Shown piece after piece: positions 8,323 to 16,753 of a stretch of 64,000 nucleotides of DNA. The notes under the pieces are model-generated. The model searched no databases. It saw nothing but the letters and a program-made list of their open reading frames with translations, and had not been told where the DNA came from. Origin of the DNA: Halobacillus sp. A5 (GTDB taxonomy: Bacteria; Bacillota; Bacilli; Bacillales; Halobacillaceae); NCBI RefSeq assembly GCF_024189315.1, contig NZ_JAIZEO010000002.1, positions 496,001 to 560,000 of the forward strand, written 5' to 3'. The stretch's first letter is position 1. Each line of letters opens with the position of its first letter. The position numbers were made by a program, and so were the translations under genes.

Positions 8323-8617
8323 AACTCGTTGAGAAACCATCGTTTTCATTTTTATCACATAAGTTGAAGGGTTTTAGGAAACGCCTCGCTTTCCGTGGGC
8401 GTACGGTAAGCCTCCTCAGGCTATCGCCTTCCGGGGTCTCACCAAGTCCGTTTCTCCCACAGGAGTCTCGCCGTTTCCTAAAACCCTTTTTCGATAAAAA
8501 ATCTCTAACCAAGTGTGACAACTACCTGCCCCGCTTAAAAAGCGGCGCTTTTTCCAGTTCCTTTTCTCTAGATTTTAATGGAGACCTACAACCATCTAAG
8601 TTTTTTCAACTACTGAA
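8320..8617 (+). repeat. MITE-like repeat, copy 1 (terminator-associated)
   Basis: A 298-bp non-coding element whose ends match those of copies at 9755-10166 and 36365-36619. The terminal inverted repeat is roughly TTCARNTNGTTGARAAAVC. It carries a 122-bp internal palindrome (8367-8488) with 17-bp perfect arms, then a conserved tail with GCCCCGCTTAAAAAGCGG and CTTTTCTCTAGATT. It lies between two near-identical terminator hairpins. It has no transposase and no credible ORF. Confidence 0.8.
8367..8488. repeat. 122-bp palindromic module inside repeat copy 1
   Basis: The 17-bp arms AAGGGTTTTAGGAAACG and CGTTTCCTAAAACCCTT are exact reverse complements. The interior (CCGTGGGCGTACGG ... TTTCTCCCACAGGAGTC) has further internal pairing. 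The same 122-bp module recurs in the opposite orientation at 9982-10103, with a few substitutions. Confidence 0.85.
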
Positions 8618-8652
8618 AAACTCGCTTAGTCGAGAGATCTAAGCGAGTTTTT
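8616..8652 (-). terminator. intrinsic terminator of trhO
   Basis: AAAAACTCGCTTAG pairs with CTAAGCGAGTTTTT around a 9-base loop, directly after the trhO stop. Its stem is the same sequence as the terminator at 8284-8322. Confidence 0.88.
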
Positions 8653-8654
8653 GA

Positions 8655-9596
8655 TTAACCGGAAATACGGTCATATTTATCGATTTGTTTTTGACGCTCT
8701 GCATCCCATCTGTTTTCCGGGTGCTCTTTACATTCGGCCGTACAGGCTGCATGCTGTTCAATTTCGCAATCCTTACAGCATACATATTGGCGGTTGCAAA
8801 TCGGGTTGCTGCAGTTAATCATACGATCTTCTGCTTTACCGCAATGTTCACATTCTGCGACTACTTTTTCGTCTACCTGATTAACGGGAACAGCGATGCG
8901 CTCATCGAAGACGTACATTTTCCCGTCGAAAAGCTCGCCTTTTACTTCAGGGTCTTTTCCATAAGTGGTAATGCCGCCTTCAAGCTGGTAAACATCCTCT
9001 ACACCATTCTTCATAAGGATTCCTGTTAATTTCTCGCAGCGTATACCTCCCGTACAATAGGTGAGGACCTTTTTGTCTCGCCATTGGTCTGCATTTTCTG
9101 CAATCCATTCAGGAAATTCACGGGAGTGTTCGACCTCTGGACGAATCGCATTTCGGAAATGTCCGATGCGGTATTCGTACTCATTACGTCCATCAATAAC
9201 AATCGTATCTTCATTCTGAAGCATTTCGTGGAATTCTTTTGGCTTTAGATGTTTACCTCCAAATACTTTAGGATCGATGTCGTCATTATCGATGCTCCAG
9301 TTCACAAGCTCCGGTTTTACGCGGCAGTGCATTTTCTTGAAAGCATGTCCTTCGTGCTCATCGATTTTGAAGTGAATGTCCGCAAAACGTTCCTCGGAGC
9401 GGACGTACTCCATATATTGTTCAACCTGGTCCACTGTCCCTGATACCGTTCCGTTAATCCCTTCAGGAGAAACGATAATGCGGCCGCGGAGTCCTAAGTC
9501 TTTACAGTATTCTAAATGGCTTTGACAATATTCTTCATAATCAGGCATGTCTACATATTTGTAGTACAACAGAACTCGATAATCTTTTGAGCTCAT
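8655..9596 (-). CDS. trhO: tRNA uridine(34) hydroxylase TrhO (rhodanese-like)
   Basis: 313 residues. TrhO makes 5-hydroxyuridine at the wobble position of tRNAs using oxygen. The N-terminal ferredoxin-like domain contains GRIIVSPEGINGTVSG. The rhodanese domain has Cys181 in LTYCTGGIRCEK (with Cys187), the residues matching the conserved pair in E. coli YceA/TrhO. The C-terminal extension carries several Cys pairs (CEHCGK, CSNPICNRQYVCCKDC) that look like a zinc-binding module. The ATG at 9596 follows AGGAGGAATCACCC. It lies between two copies of the repeat element. Confidence 0.93.
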   Translation of the reverse strand: MSSKDYRVLLYYKYVDMPDYEEYCQSHLEYCKDLGLRGRIIVSPEGINGTVSGTVDQVEQYMEYVRSEERFADIHFKIDEHEGHAFKKMHCRVKPELVNWSIDNDDIDPKVFGGKHLKPKEFHEMLQNEDTIVIDGRNEYEYRIGHFRNAIRPEVEHSREFPEWIAENADQWRDKKVLTYCTGGIRCEKLTGILMKNGVEDVYQLEGGITTYGKDPEVKGELFDGKMYVFDERIAVPVNQVDEKVVAECEHCGKAEDRMINCSNPICNRQYVCCKDCEIEQHAACTAECKEHPENRWDAERQKQIDKYDRISG

Positions 9597-9754
9597 GGGT
9601 GATTCCTCCTATATCATTTACTGCTTATATATAAAAACGCAAATGTCCATATTTCATCATATTCGATTTTTTCAAGAATAGCAAATGGCAGTTTTTTGAA
9701 CAATATTTTCTGAATTTAGACCAAAATAAAAAGCACTCATTTGGAAAAAAGGAA

Positions 9755-10166
9755 CTTTTTCAAGTTGTTGAAAAAGCATAAATGGATGTACAAATGGTTC
9801 AATATTCGAATATGTAGAAAGGGACTGGAAAAGCACTACTTTAAGCAGGTCAGGCGGAAACTCTCCTCGATCTGCGACCTCCGGGGCATCTCCTGTCTGC
9901 TCGTCCTGCAGGAGTCATCAGAGCATGGAGCATGTGGGAGGAAATCATAGATGTCACTTGGTTAGTGATTATTTATTGAAAAAGGGTTTTAGGAAGCGGC
10001 GAGACTCCTGTGGGAGAAACGGACATGGTGAGACCCCGGAAGGCGATAGCCTGAGGAGGCTTACCGTACGCCCACGGAAAGCGAGTCGTTTCCTAAAACC
10101 CTTCCCTCTTGGACAAGCAAGGAATGGTTACAAGAAAGCGATGGTTTTTCATCAACTTGAAAAAGC
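9755..10166 (-). repeat. MITE-like repeat, copy 2 (inverted, longest)
   Basis: About 412 bp, oriented opposite to copy 1. Its ends, CTTTTTCAAGTTGTTGAAAAAGC and its partner near 10145-10166, form inverted repeats. It contains the 122-bp palindrome at 9982-10103 and, at about 9855-9935, a second GC-rich module (CTCCTGCAGGA, GATGCCCCGGAGG-like) that is largely missing in copies 1 and 3. It abuts the pncA terminator, and a partial copy of that terminator lies on its far side. Open frames across it are not credible genes. This repeat accounts for most of the 600-base gap between trhO and pncA. Confidence 0.8.
9982..10103. repeat. 122-bp palindromic module inside repeat copy 2
   Basis: The same length and arms as the module at 8367-8488, in the opposite orientation. 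The arms differ by one base from perfect complementarity (AAGGGTTTTAGGAAGCG against CGTTTCCTAAAACCCTT). Confidence 0.85.
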
Positions 10167-10192
10167 ACTCTTTTGAACAAAGGGTGCTTTTT
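10160..10192 (-). terminator. intrinsic terminator of pncA
   Basis: A 14-bp stem, AAAAAGCACTCTTT with AAAGGGTGCTTTTT (one G-U), directly follows the pncA stop. A partial copy of one arm (AAAAAGCACTCATTTGG) recurs at 9728-9744, across the repeat. Confidence 0.88.
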
Positions 10193-10195
10193 AAA

Positions 10196-10744
10196 CTATT
10201 TCACGGTTGCGCCTAATACATTTTCGAAATGTTCGAGTGCCCACTCATGACCCGTCTGGTTAAAGCTGGCAACGGCGTTTTTATGAACGACAATATTATA
10301 CCCAAGATTATAGGCTTCAACAGCAGTATGCAGAATACATATATCTGTGCACACACCCGTTAAGTGCAGCTCTGTAATGCCTCTTTCTCTTAACTTCAGG
10401 TCCAGCTGAGTACCCGAGAAAGCACTGTATCTGGTTTTATCTATATGGAGAACATGAGGACTGGAGCTGTTTGATTCATAGATCTCCTGTAACCCCCCGT
10501 ATAAAGTTCTGCCGTGTGTGCCCCGGATGTTGTGAGGGGGAAATAAATGTGTCTCCGGGTGATAAGGATCGCCTTCTTCATGAACATCTACCGCGAAAAC
10601 AACATATTCTTCCTGAGCAAGAAAACTTTTCGTTAAACTTGTAATATTACTCTCAATATTCTGTCCAGGGTCTCCACAGGTTAATGTTCCATCATCTGCG
10701 ACGAAATCGCACGTGTAATCAATGACAATTAATGCTTTTTCCAT
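10196..10744 (-). CDS. pncA: nicotinamidase PncA (isochorismatase-like cysteine hydrolase)
   Basis: 182 residues, closely resembling B. subtilis YueJ/PncA. It converts nicotinamide to nicotinate and ammonia in the NAD salvage pathway. The catalytic triad is visible as Asp9 (ALIVIDYTCDF), Lys103 (HIDKTRYSAF) and Cys132 (LTGVCTDICIL). The metal-site region DVHEEGDPYHPETHLFPPH is intact. A NiaR-type nicotinate-responsive repressor gene begins at the other end of the window, but no operator was identified here. Confidence 0.93.
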   Translation of the reverse strand: MEKALIVIDYTCDFVADDGTLTCGDPGQNIESNITSLTKSFLAQEEYVVFAVDVHEEGDPYHPETHLFPPHNIRGTHGRTLYGGLQEIYESNSSSPHVLHIDKTRYSAFSGTQLDLKLRERGITELHLTGVCTDICILHTAVEAYNLGYNIVVHKNAVASFNQTGHEWALEHFENVLGATVK

Positions 10745-10809
10745 TTTCGCTTATCCACCCCTTATGTACTGTATATACACTTATATTAACATAGATAGGG
10801 AAGTTCTAT

Positions 10810-12069
10810 TTAAGTAGATGCAGTATCAACTGCGGAACTGGAATTCTTTCGGACAGCTGCCAATAACACCACTCCGCACGTAATCAACAGGGCACTTGTT
10901 ACGAAGAACACGGAGGAGAAACCGTACCACCCGGAAAGCATGCCGCCCATCGCTGGGCCGATGATGTTACCGAGAAATCGTAAGCTTGTATTATAACCCA
11001 GCACTTCTCCCTGCATAGCAATAGGAGCTTCCTGACGAATATAGGCGGTCCGAACCGGAATGATTCCTCCGATTGAAATACCTAAAAGAAAACGTAAAAT
11101 GACGAGCTGCCAAATATTTGTGACGAACGCCGCAGGAAAGTAGACAAGGCCTGCCATAAATAAAAGAAAGATTAGGATCTTAATATAACCCTGGCGGTCA
11201 GCGATGGTTCCCCAGCGTCTTGCCATCATTAAATTCCCCAGCCCGGCAGCTGAAAAAGCAATTCCTGAAAACAACGCTAAATTTTCAGGGCCATGTAATT
11301 CTCCAACATAAAGGGAAAGGATGGGCTGGATACTAAAGTGTGCTACTTGAATAAACAGAGAGATAATCATCACCACGAGCAATACAGGGTGCCGTATAAT
11401 ATGTAAAATGACTTCTTTGGACGTATAGCTGGATTTCTCGTCATCCTCTTCTTTAATCTGCTGTTCGTGAATCCCAAAAAACACAATGAAAGCTGAAATA
11501 AAAACGAAAATGGAGACAAACTGAAAGGTTAAACCATAACCAATGGCATCAGCTATGACTCCGCCGATCATCGGTCCCATCAGCGTGCCTGTTATACTTC
11601 CTGTCTGCAGGGTTCCAAGGACACGCCCAGCCATGTGCTTAGGTGTCTGCGTAGCGATTAATGCTTGGGACATAGGTATAAATCCAGTAAAGATACCCAT
11701 GAAAAAGCGTAGAGAGAACAACTCCCACACAGAATCAGCAAACCCCATAAGCAGTACGGATAAAGCTAAGCCTGTGGACGAGATGATGAGTATATTTTTC
11801 CTTCCATAACGATCCCCTATTTTCCCCCAAACAGGTGAAAAGATAAAAGCAGTTACGAATGTAATTCCGAATATCCACCCGGACCAAGTTTGTACATAAG
11901 AATCTGAATAATTTCCAAGATCATCTATGTAAAGTGATAAAAAAGGCAGAACCATTGTTATACTGCCCGCAATAAAAAAATTTGCGAACCACATAATCCA
12001 AACATTTCGCTTGGCTCTTTGTTCTTGAGTAAGGATAATAACCCCTTCTTCCTCATTATTTCGGTACAC
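10810..12069 (-). CDS. MFS drug efflux transporter
   Basis: About 410-420 residues with 12 predicted transmembrane segments. The motif A region FSPVWGKIGDRYGRKNILI and the motif C region GSITGTLMGPMIGGVIAD are typical of drug:H+ antiporters. The protein proper begins near LTQEQRAKRNVWIMWFANFF. No ATG or TTG fits there: a good GAAGAAGGGG site precedes an ATT/ATC pair at 12039-12034, while GTG at 12069 and ATG at 12165 lack ribosome binding sites and add residues that do not look like the family. The start given is therefore provisional. The substrate is unknown. Confidence 0.8.
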   Translation of the reverse strand: MYRNNEEEGVIILTQEQRAKRNVWIMWFANFFIAGSITMVLPFLSLYIDDLGNYSDSYVQTWSGWIFGITFVTAFIFSPVWGKIGDRYGRKNILIISSTGLALSVLLMGFADSVWELFSLRFFMGIFTGFIPMSQALIATQTPKHMAGRVLGTLQTGSITGTLMGPMIGGVIADAIGYGLTFQFVSIFVFISAFIVFFGIHEQQIKEEDDEKSSYTSKEVILHIIRHPVLLVVMIISLFIQVAHFSIQPILSLYVGELHGPENLALFSGIAFSAAGLGNLMMARRWGTIADRQGYIKILIFLLFMAGLVYFPAAFVTNIWQLVILRFLLGISIGGIIPVRTAYIRQEAPIAMQGEVLGYNTSLRFLGNIIGPAMGGMLSGWYGFSSVFFVTSALLITCGVVLLAAVRKNSSSAVDTAST

Positions 12070-12177
12070 TAAATATTTATACCATAAGTAATCAATTGTA
12101 TAAAGGAAATGCTGGGAGTAAAAGTTGTTTTTCAGGGAATCTATATATAATAAAAAAATTTCCATTCATAAAAACGC

Positions 12178-12206
12178 TTGCAAAACTTGTATATACAAAT
12201 TATAAT
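12178..12206 (+). promoter_or_regulatory. promoter of the trehalose PTS operon
   Basis: TTGCAA and TATAAT are separated by exactly 17 bases. The first TreR-type operator lies inside the spacer, so a bound repressor would block RNA polymerase. Confidence 0.8.
12187..12198. promoter_or_regulatory. TreR operator 1
   Basis: The perfect palindrome TTGTATATACAA equals the known B. subtilis TreR operator. It lies between the -35 and -10 of the trehalose operon promoter. Confidence 0.85.
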
Positions 12207-12218
12207 CATAACTGAATT

Positions 12219-12230
12219 TTGTATAGACAA
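12219..12230. promoter_or_regulatory. TreR operator 2
   Basis: TTGTATAGACAA is one base from the TreR palindrome and lies 32 bases downstream of operator 1, about three helical turns, on the same DNA face. Confidence 0.8.
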
Positions 12231-12245
12231 GTCGCTGGAATAACA

Positions 12246-12259
12246 TGTAAGCGTTTAAG
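12246..12259. promoter_or_regulatory. probable cre site in the trehalose operon leader
   Basis: TGTAAGCGTTTAAG matches the left half and centre of the CcpA cre consensus and fails at the last two positions. It lies just upstream of the AAGGAGG ribosome binding site. A second, weaker cre-like sequence overlaps the -35 (AAAAACGCTTGCA). Confidence 0.55.
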
Positions 12260-12268
12260 GAGGAAAAC

Positions 12269-12757
12269 ATGTTTAAGAAGCTTTTTGGACATAAAGAGAA
12301 AACTGTGGAGGTGGTAGCTCCTGTCAATGGCCGGGTGGTTGATTTGAAGGAAGTTCCGGATCCAGTTTTTGCAGAAAAGATGATGGGCGAGGGGTTAGCT
12401 GTTAAACCGGCAGATGGAGAAGTGTTCAGTCCGGTGGAAGGTGAGGTTGTTCAACTGTTTCCTACTAATCATGCCATAGGGTTAAAGACAAGAAATGGAG
12501 TTGAAGTCCTTATTCATATCGGCCTTGAAACTGTAAGCATGGAAGGTGAAGGGTTTAAACCGCACGTTTCACAGGGAGATAAGGTTAAAGCCGGGGATAA
12601 ACTGATTACGTTTGATAAAGGTCTTGTAGAAGAGAAGGCGAAAAGTTCAATAACGCCAATTATCATTACGAACAGCAATGACCTTAAGGTGCAGCTTTTA
12701 GACAGCGAGGAAGCTGCCGCGGGAACGACGGTACTTATGAAAGTTCATAACGAATAA
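12269..12757 (+). CDS. PTS glucose-family EIIA protein (trehalose operon)
   Basis: 162 residues, a free-standing Crr-like EIIA. It relays phosphate from HPr to the TreP EIIB domain. His68 (LFPTNHAIG) and His83 (VLIHIGLETV) are the paired active-site histidines, with His83 the expected phosphorylation site. TreP ends without an EIIA domain, so this protein supplies the missing part. An AAGGAGG site precedes the ATG, and treP follows after 17 bases. A paralogue lies at 61494-61988. Confidence 0.92.
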   Translation: MFKKLFGHKEKTVEVVAPVNGRVVDLKEVPDPVFAEKMMGEGLAVKPADGEVFSPVEGEVVQLFPTNHAIGLKTRNGVEVLIHIGLETVSMEGEGFKPHVSQGDKVKAGDKLITFDKGLVEEKAKSSITPIIITNSNDLKVQLLDSEEAAAGTTVLMKVHNE

Positions 12758-12774
12758 TCTGAGGAGGGAAGATT

Positions 12775-14184
12775 ATGAACCACAAAAAACAAGCCGAGTT
12801 AATTCTTGAAGCTATTGGCGGTAAAGAAAATATTAATGCCGCTACTCACTGTGTAACACGTCTTCGTTTAGCATTAAATGATGAAGGCATTGTGGATGAA
12901 GAGAAGTTAAATGATATAGAAGCCGTTAAAGGTTCTTTTTCTACCAACGGTCAGTTCCAGATTGTTATTGGACAAGGAACGGTGGATAAGGTTTATAAAG
13001 AATTAGTAGCTATTGCAGGAATTGATGAATCTTCTAAGGAGGAAGTAAAAGAAGCTTCCGCTAAAAAAATGAACCCGCTGCAGCGAGGCATAAAAACGTT
13101 AGCTGACATTTTTATTCCAATTTTACCTGCCATCGTTACTGCTGGTTTACTATTAGGGATTAATAACATTTTAACCGGGCCGGGAATCTTCTTTGACGAA
13201 GAATCCATAATAGACGTTTACCCTCAATGGGAAGGTCTTGCCAATATGATCTTCATCATTGCCAATACAGCATTTGCTTTTTTACCTGGTTTAATTGGAT
13301 GGTCGGCCGTTAAACGGTTTGGAGGCAATCCGCTTCTTGGTATTGTATTAGGGTTAGCCTTAGTACACCCGGAACTCTTAAGCGCGTGGGAGTATGGAGA
13401 TGCAGTAGACGAAGGATCTGTACCAATTTGGAATTTGTTCGGATGGGAAATCGATAAGATCGGCTACCAGGGTCAGGTTTTACCTGTACTCGTTGCGGCC
13501 TGGGTGATGACGAAGATTGAACTCTTTATGCAGAAACGAACGCCTGACGCTATTCAGCTTTTAGTTGTAGCCCCTGTTGCGCTGCTTGTTACTGGTTTCT
13601 TAACGTTCATTCTAATTGGACCTGTAACCTTTGCTATCGGTAACTTTATTACAGATGGATTAGTTGGAATTTTCGATGCTGCTTCGGCTCTTGGCGGCTT
13701 CATTTACGGTGGACTATATGGCGTAATGGTTATTACAGGGATGCACCATACATTCCTGGCTGTAGATATTCAGTTAATCGGGAGTACAGAAACAACTTTC
13801 TTATGGCCGATGCTTGCCTTATCCAATATTGCACAAGGTTCAGCAGCCTTTGCAATTATGCTCGCTTCACGTGATGAGAAGCTTAAAGGACTAGGGTTAT
13901 CCTCTGGTATCTCAGCTTGGCTGGGTGTAACAGAACCAGCATTATTCGGTGTGAACCTGAGGTTTAAATATCCGTTTGTGATCGCGATCTCTTCTTCGGC
14001 TATCGCAGGACTTTACATTGCCTCTCAAGGCGTCCTGGCTAACTCAATTGGAGTCGGCGGTGTACCAGGAATATTCTCTATTGTGACAGAATACTGGTTT
14101 GACTTTATTATTGGTATGGTCATCGTTATTGTACTTCCGACCGCAGCCACTTACCTTTATGCAAAACGTAAACGGGACGTATAA
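12775..14184 (+). CDS. treP: trehalose-specific PTS EIIBC component TreP
   Basis: 469 residues: an EIIB domain (residues 1-90) with phospho-Cys26 in [14 protein letters not shown], then an EIIC membrane domain with about ten hydrophobic segments. The EIIC loop [15 protein letters not shown] and [17 protein letters not shown] are conserved in the sucrose/trehalose class. It imports trehalose as trehalose-6-phosphate. Trehalose specificity is inferred from the treA and treR neighbours and the TreR-type operators. There is no fused EIIA domain. Confidence 0.92.
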   Translation: MNHKKQAELILEAIGGKENINAATHCVTRLRLALNDEGIVDEEKLNDIEAVKGSFSTNGQFQIVIGQGTVDKVYKELVAIAGIDESSKEEVKEASAKKMNPLQRGIKTLADIFIPILPAIVTAGLLLGINNILTGPGIFFDEESIIDVYPQWEGLANMIFIIANTAFAFLPGLIGWSAVKRFGGNPLLGIVLGLALVHPELLSAWEYGDAVDEGSVPIWNLFGWEIDKIGYQGQVLPVLVAAWVMTKIELFMQKRTPDAIQLLVVAPVALLVTGFLTFILIGPVTFAIGNFITDGLVGIFDAASALGGFIYGGLYGVMVITGMHHTFLAVDIQLIGSTETTFLWPMLALSNIAQGSAAFAIMLASRDEKLKGLGLSSGISAWLGVTEPALFGVNLRFKYPFVIAISSSAIAGLYIASQGVLANSIGVGGVPGIFSIVTEYWFDFIIGMVIVIVLPTAATYLYAKRKRDV

Positions 14185-14211
14185 GATTGATTAGAAATGG
14201 AGGGAGCTCAT

Positions 14212-15897
14212 ATGACCGCACAACCATGGTGGAAAAAAGCTGTAGTTTATCAAATTTATCCAAAAAGCTTTAATGATACAACAGGAAATGGTGTGGGCGA
14301 CATCCAGGGCATCATAGAAAAACTAGATTATTTAAACACACTCGGGGTCGATGTGCTTTGGCTGACCCCGATGTATAAATCTCCGCAGAACGACAATGGG
14401 TATGACATCAGCGACTATTATGACATTCATGATGAATATGGAACGATGCATGATTTTGAAAAGCTTCTAGAAGAAACGCACAAGCGTGGAATGAAGCTGA
14501 TTATGGATATTGTGATTAACCATACGTCTACAGAGCATGAATGGTTCCAGGAGGCTGTGAAGTCTAAAGATAACCAATACCGCGATTATTACATCTGGAA
14601 GGATCCCGTGGACGGCGGACCTCCGAGCAACTGGCAGTCCAAATTTGGAGGAAACGCCTGGGAGTTTGATGAGGGAACAGGCCAGTATTATTTACACTTG
14701 TTCGATGTCACTCAGGCAGACTTGAATTGGGAGAATGAAGAAGTAAGAGAGAAGCTTTATGAAATGATGCGGTTCTGGGGAGAAAAAGGTGTTGACGGTT
14801 TCCGGCTCGACGTCATTAACTTAATTTCTAAAGATCAGGACTTTCCTAATGACGATGGAAGTGCCGCTCCAGGTGACGGCCGCAAATTCTATACAGATGG
14901 ACCGAAAGTGCATGAATACATGCAGGAGATGAACCGGGAAGTATTTACTCCATATGATTTAATGACAGTAGGGGAGATGTCCTCTACAACAATTGAGCAC
15001 TGCATTCGTTATACAGCTCCTGAACGTAATGAATTAAGCATGACCTTCAATTTTCATCATTTGAAGGTAGACTATCTCAACGGCGAAAAATGGACTAAAG
15101 CTCCATTTGATTTTCAGGAGCTGAAGCAGATTCTTTCTACATGGCAGGAGAGAATGCATGAAGGAAGCGGATGGAATGCCTTGTTCTGGTGCAACCATGA
15201 TCAGCCTCGTGTATTATCAAGGTTTGGGGATGATGAAAACTATCCTGTCGAATCCGGAAAAATGCTCGCAACGACGATTCACATGATGCAGGGAACTCCT
15301 TATATTTATCAGGGGGAAGAGTTCGGGATGACGAACCCTAAATTTGAAAGTATCACCCAATACCGGGATGTTGAATCGCTGAATGCTTTTAGGATTATGA
15401 AAGAAAAAGGCATGAAAGAAGAAGAGATTATAGAAATTCTGAAACAGAAATCACGAGACAATTCGCGTACACCAGTACAATGGAGTCATGAAGACCATGC
15501 CGGGTTCACTACTGGAACTCCCTGGATTCCCGTTGCAGATAACTATCCAAAAGTGAACGCGGAAAAAGTGATGAATGAACAAAATTCTATATTTACTCAT
15601 TACCAGAAATTAAATGAGCTTCGTAAAACACATGACATTATTACTCACGGAGATTACAAGTGGATCGACAAGGGTGATGAGCGGATATTCGCTTTTACGA
15701 GACAGTGGAACGGTGAGACTCTGCTGGTGTTGAATAACTTTTACGGGGAAGGTGCAACCTTCACACTGCCTGATGATATAAACCTGCAGGGAGAACCCGA
15801 AATCTTAATCAGTAACTATGTAGATCCAGAGATGAATGACAATGAGGTTAAGCTGCGTCCATATGAATCCATCGTTTACCATTTTCACACAAAGTGA
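14212..15897 (+). CDS. treA: alpha,alpha-phosphotrehalase TreA
   Basis: 561 residues of glycoside hydrolase family 13. It splits trehalose-6-phosphate to glucose and glucose-6-phosphate. The conserved regions are MDIVINHTS, GFRLDVINLI (nucleophile Asp), VGEMSST (acid Glu) and FWCNHDQPRVLSRFG (third acid). The start ATG at 14212 sits 8 bases after GGAGGG; an ATG at 14197 would place the ribosome binding site inside the gene. It lies between treP and treR. Confidence 0.95.
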   Translation: MTAQPWWKKAVVYQIYPKSFNDTTGNGVGDIQGIIEKLDYLNTLGVDVLWLTPMYKSPQNDNGYDISDYYDIHDEYGTMHDFEKLLEETHKRGMKLIMDIVINHTSTEHEWFQEAVKSKDNQYRDYYIWKDPVDGGPPSNWQSKFGGNAWEFDEGTGQYYLHLFDVTQADLNWENEEVREKLYEMMRFWGEKGVDGFRLDVINLISKDQDFPNDDGSAAPGDGRKFYTDGPKVHEYMQEMNREVFTPYDLMTVGEMSSTTIEHCIRYTAPERNELSMTFNFHHLKVDYLNGEKWTKAPFDFQELKQILSTWQERMHEGSGWNALFWCNHDQPRVLSRFGDDENYPVESGKMLATTIHMMQGTPYIYQGEEFGMTNPKFESITQYRDVESLNAFRIMKEKGMKEEEIIEILKQKSRDNSRTPVQWSHEDHAGFTTGTPWIPVADNYPKVNAEKVMNEQNSIFTHYQKLNELRKTHDIITHGDYKWIDKGDERIFAFTRQWNGETLLVLNNFYGEGATFTLPDDINLQGEPEILISNYVDPEMNDNEVKLRPYESIVYHFHTK

Positions 15898-15921
15898 TAG
15901 GATAATAACGGTGGTGTGAGT

Positions 15922-16635
15922 ATGAAAAATAAATATCTAATCATCTACAACGACTTAGTCCAGATGATTCGTAAAGGAGAGTTCATGTCAGGCGACACAT
16001 TGCCATCTGAACATGATCTCTCTCAACAATTCTCTACATCGAGGGAGACCATTCGAAAATCATTAAATCTTCTCTCTCAAAATGGTTACATTCAAAAGGT
16101 AAGAGGGAAAGGGTCTGTTGTTTTAGATCAAAATAAATTTGAATTTCCCGTGTCTGGTTTAACCAGCTTTAAAGAGCTGTCAGATCAGCTTGGGCAGGAT
16201 TTTAAAACACATGTACATGAAGTTTTTGTTGAAACCGCTGATAATCGTCTGCGATCACGTTTGAACTGCCACAGCAGTGTGAAAATCTGGAAGGTCTCCA
16301 GATCAAGAGAAATTAACGGAGAACGAGTGATCTTAGACAAAGACTACATTAGAGAAGATATTGTTCCTAACTTAACGAAATCCGTCGCTCAACATTCGAT
16401 CTACGATTATATTGAAAATGAATTAGGGCTGGACATAAGCTTTGCTAAGAAAGAAATCGTGGTAGAGCAGGTTACAGAAGAAGACCGGAAGTATTTGGAT
16501 GTAGAAGAACATTCGCAGGTCGTCGTTATTCGCAGCTACGTCTACCTGGCTGATGCTACTTTGTTTCAATTTACAGAATCCAGACACCGTCCAGACAAAT
16601 TTCAATTTGTCGATTTTGCCAGGCGTACCAAATAA
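15922..16635 (+). CDS. treR: trehalose operon repressor TreR (GntR/HutC family)
   Basis: 237 residues. An N-terminal winged helix-turn-helix (SGDTLPSEHDLSQQFSTSRETIRKSLNLLSQNGYIQ) is followed by a UTRA effector domain. In B. subtilis TreR the effector is trehalose-6-phosphate. It is the last gene of the operon, and two matching TTGTATATACAA-type operators lie at the operon promoter, so autoregulation is expected. ATG 15922 is chosen over the in-frame GTG at 15916 because a GGTGGTG site precedes it. Confidence 0.93.
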   Translation: MKNKYLIIYNDLVQMIRKGEFMSGDTLPSEHDLSQQFSTSRETIRKSLNLLSQNGYIQKVRGKGSVVLDQNKFEFPVSGLTSFKELSDQLGQDFKTHVHEVFVETADNRLRSRLNCHSSVKIWKVSRSREINGERVILDKDYIREDIVPNLTKSVAQHSIYDYIENELGLDISFAKKEIVVEQVTEEDRKYLDVEEHSQVVVIRSYVYLADATLFQFTESRHRPDKFQFVDFARRTK

Positions 16636-16667
16636 AGACCTATGATTTTATATCATAGGTCTTTTTG
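16634..16667 (+). terminator. intrinsic terminator of the trehalose operon
   Basis: A 12-bp stem, AAAGACCTATGA with TCATAGGTCTTT, around a 7-base loop and followed by a T-tract, overlapping the treR stop. Confidence 0.92.
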
Positions 16668-16753
16668 TATAAAATAGAGAAATGGATATGAATAGGTTAA
16701 ATATATTTGACCTGTTACACTAAGGAAAAGTAACCAACAAGAGGTGGAACAGT

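Noticed and set aside
8364-8642. 92-residue plus-strand frame
   Set aside because: Lies wholly in repeat copy 1; the translation is of palindromic DNA, with the mirror frame on the other strand also open.
9741-10176. Two overlapping plus-strand frames of 69 and 83 residues
   Set aside because: Lie in repeat copy 2; composition and lack of family likeness argue against coding.
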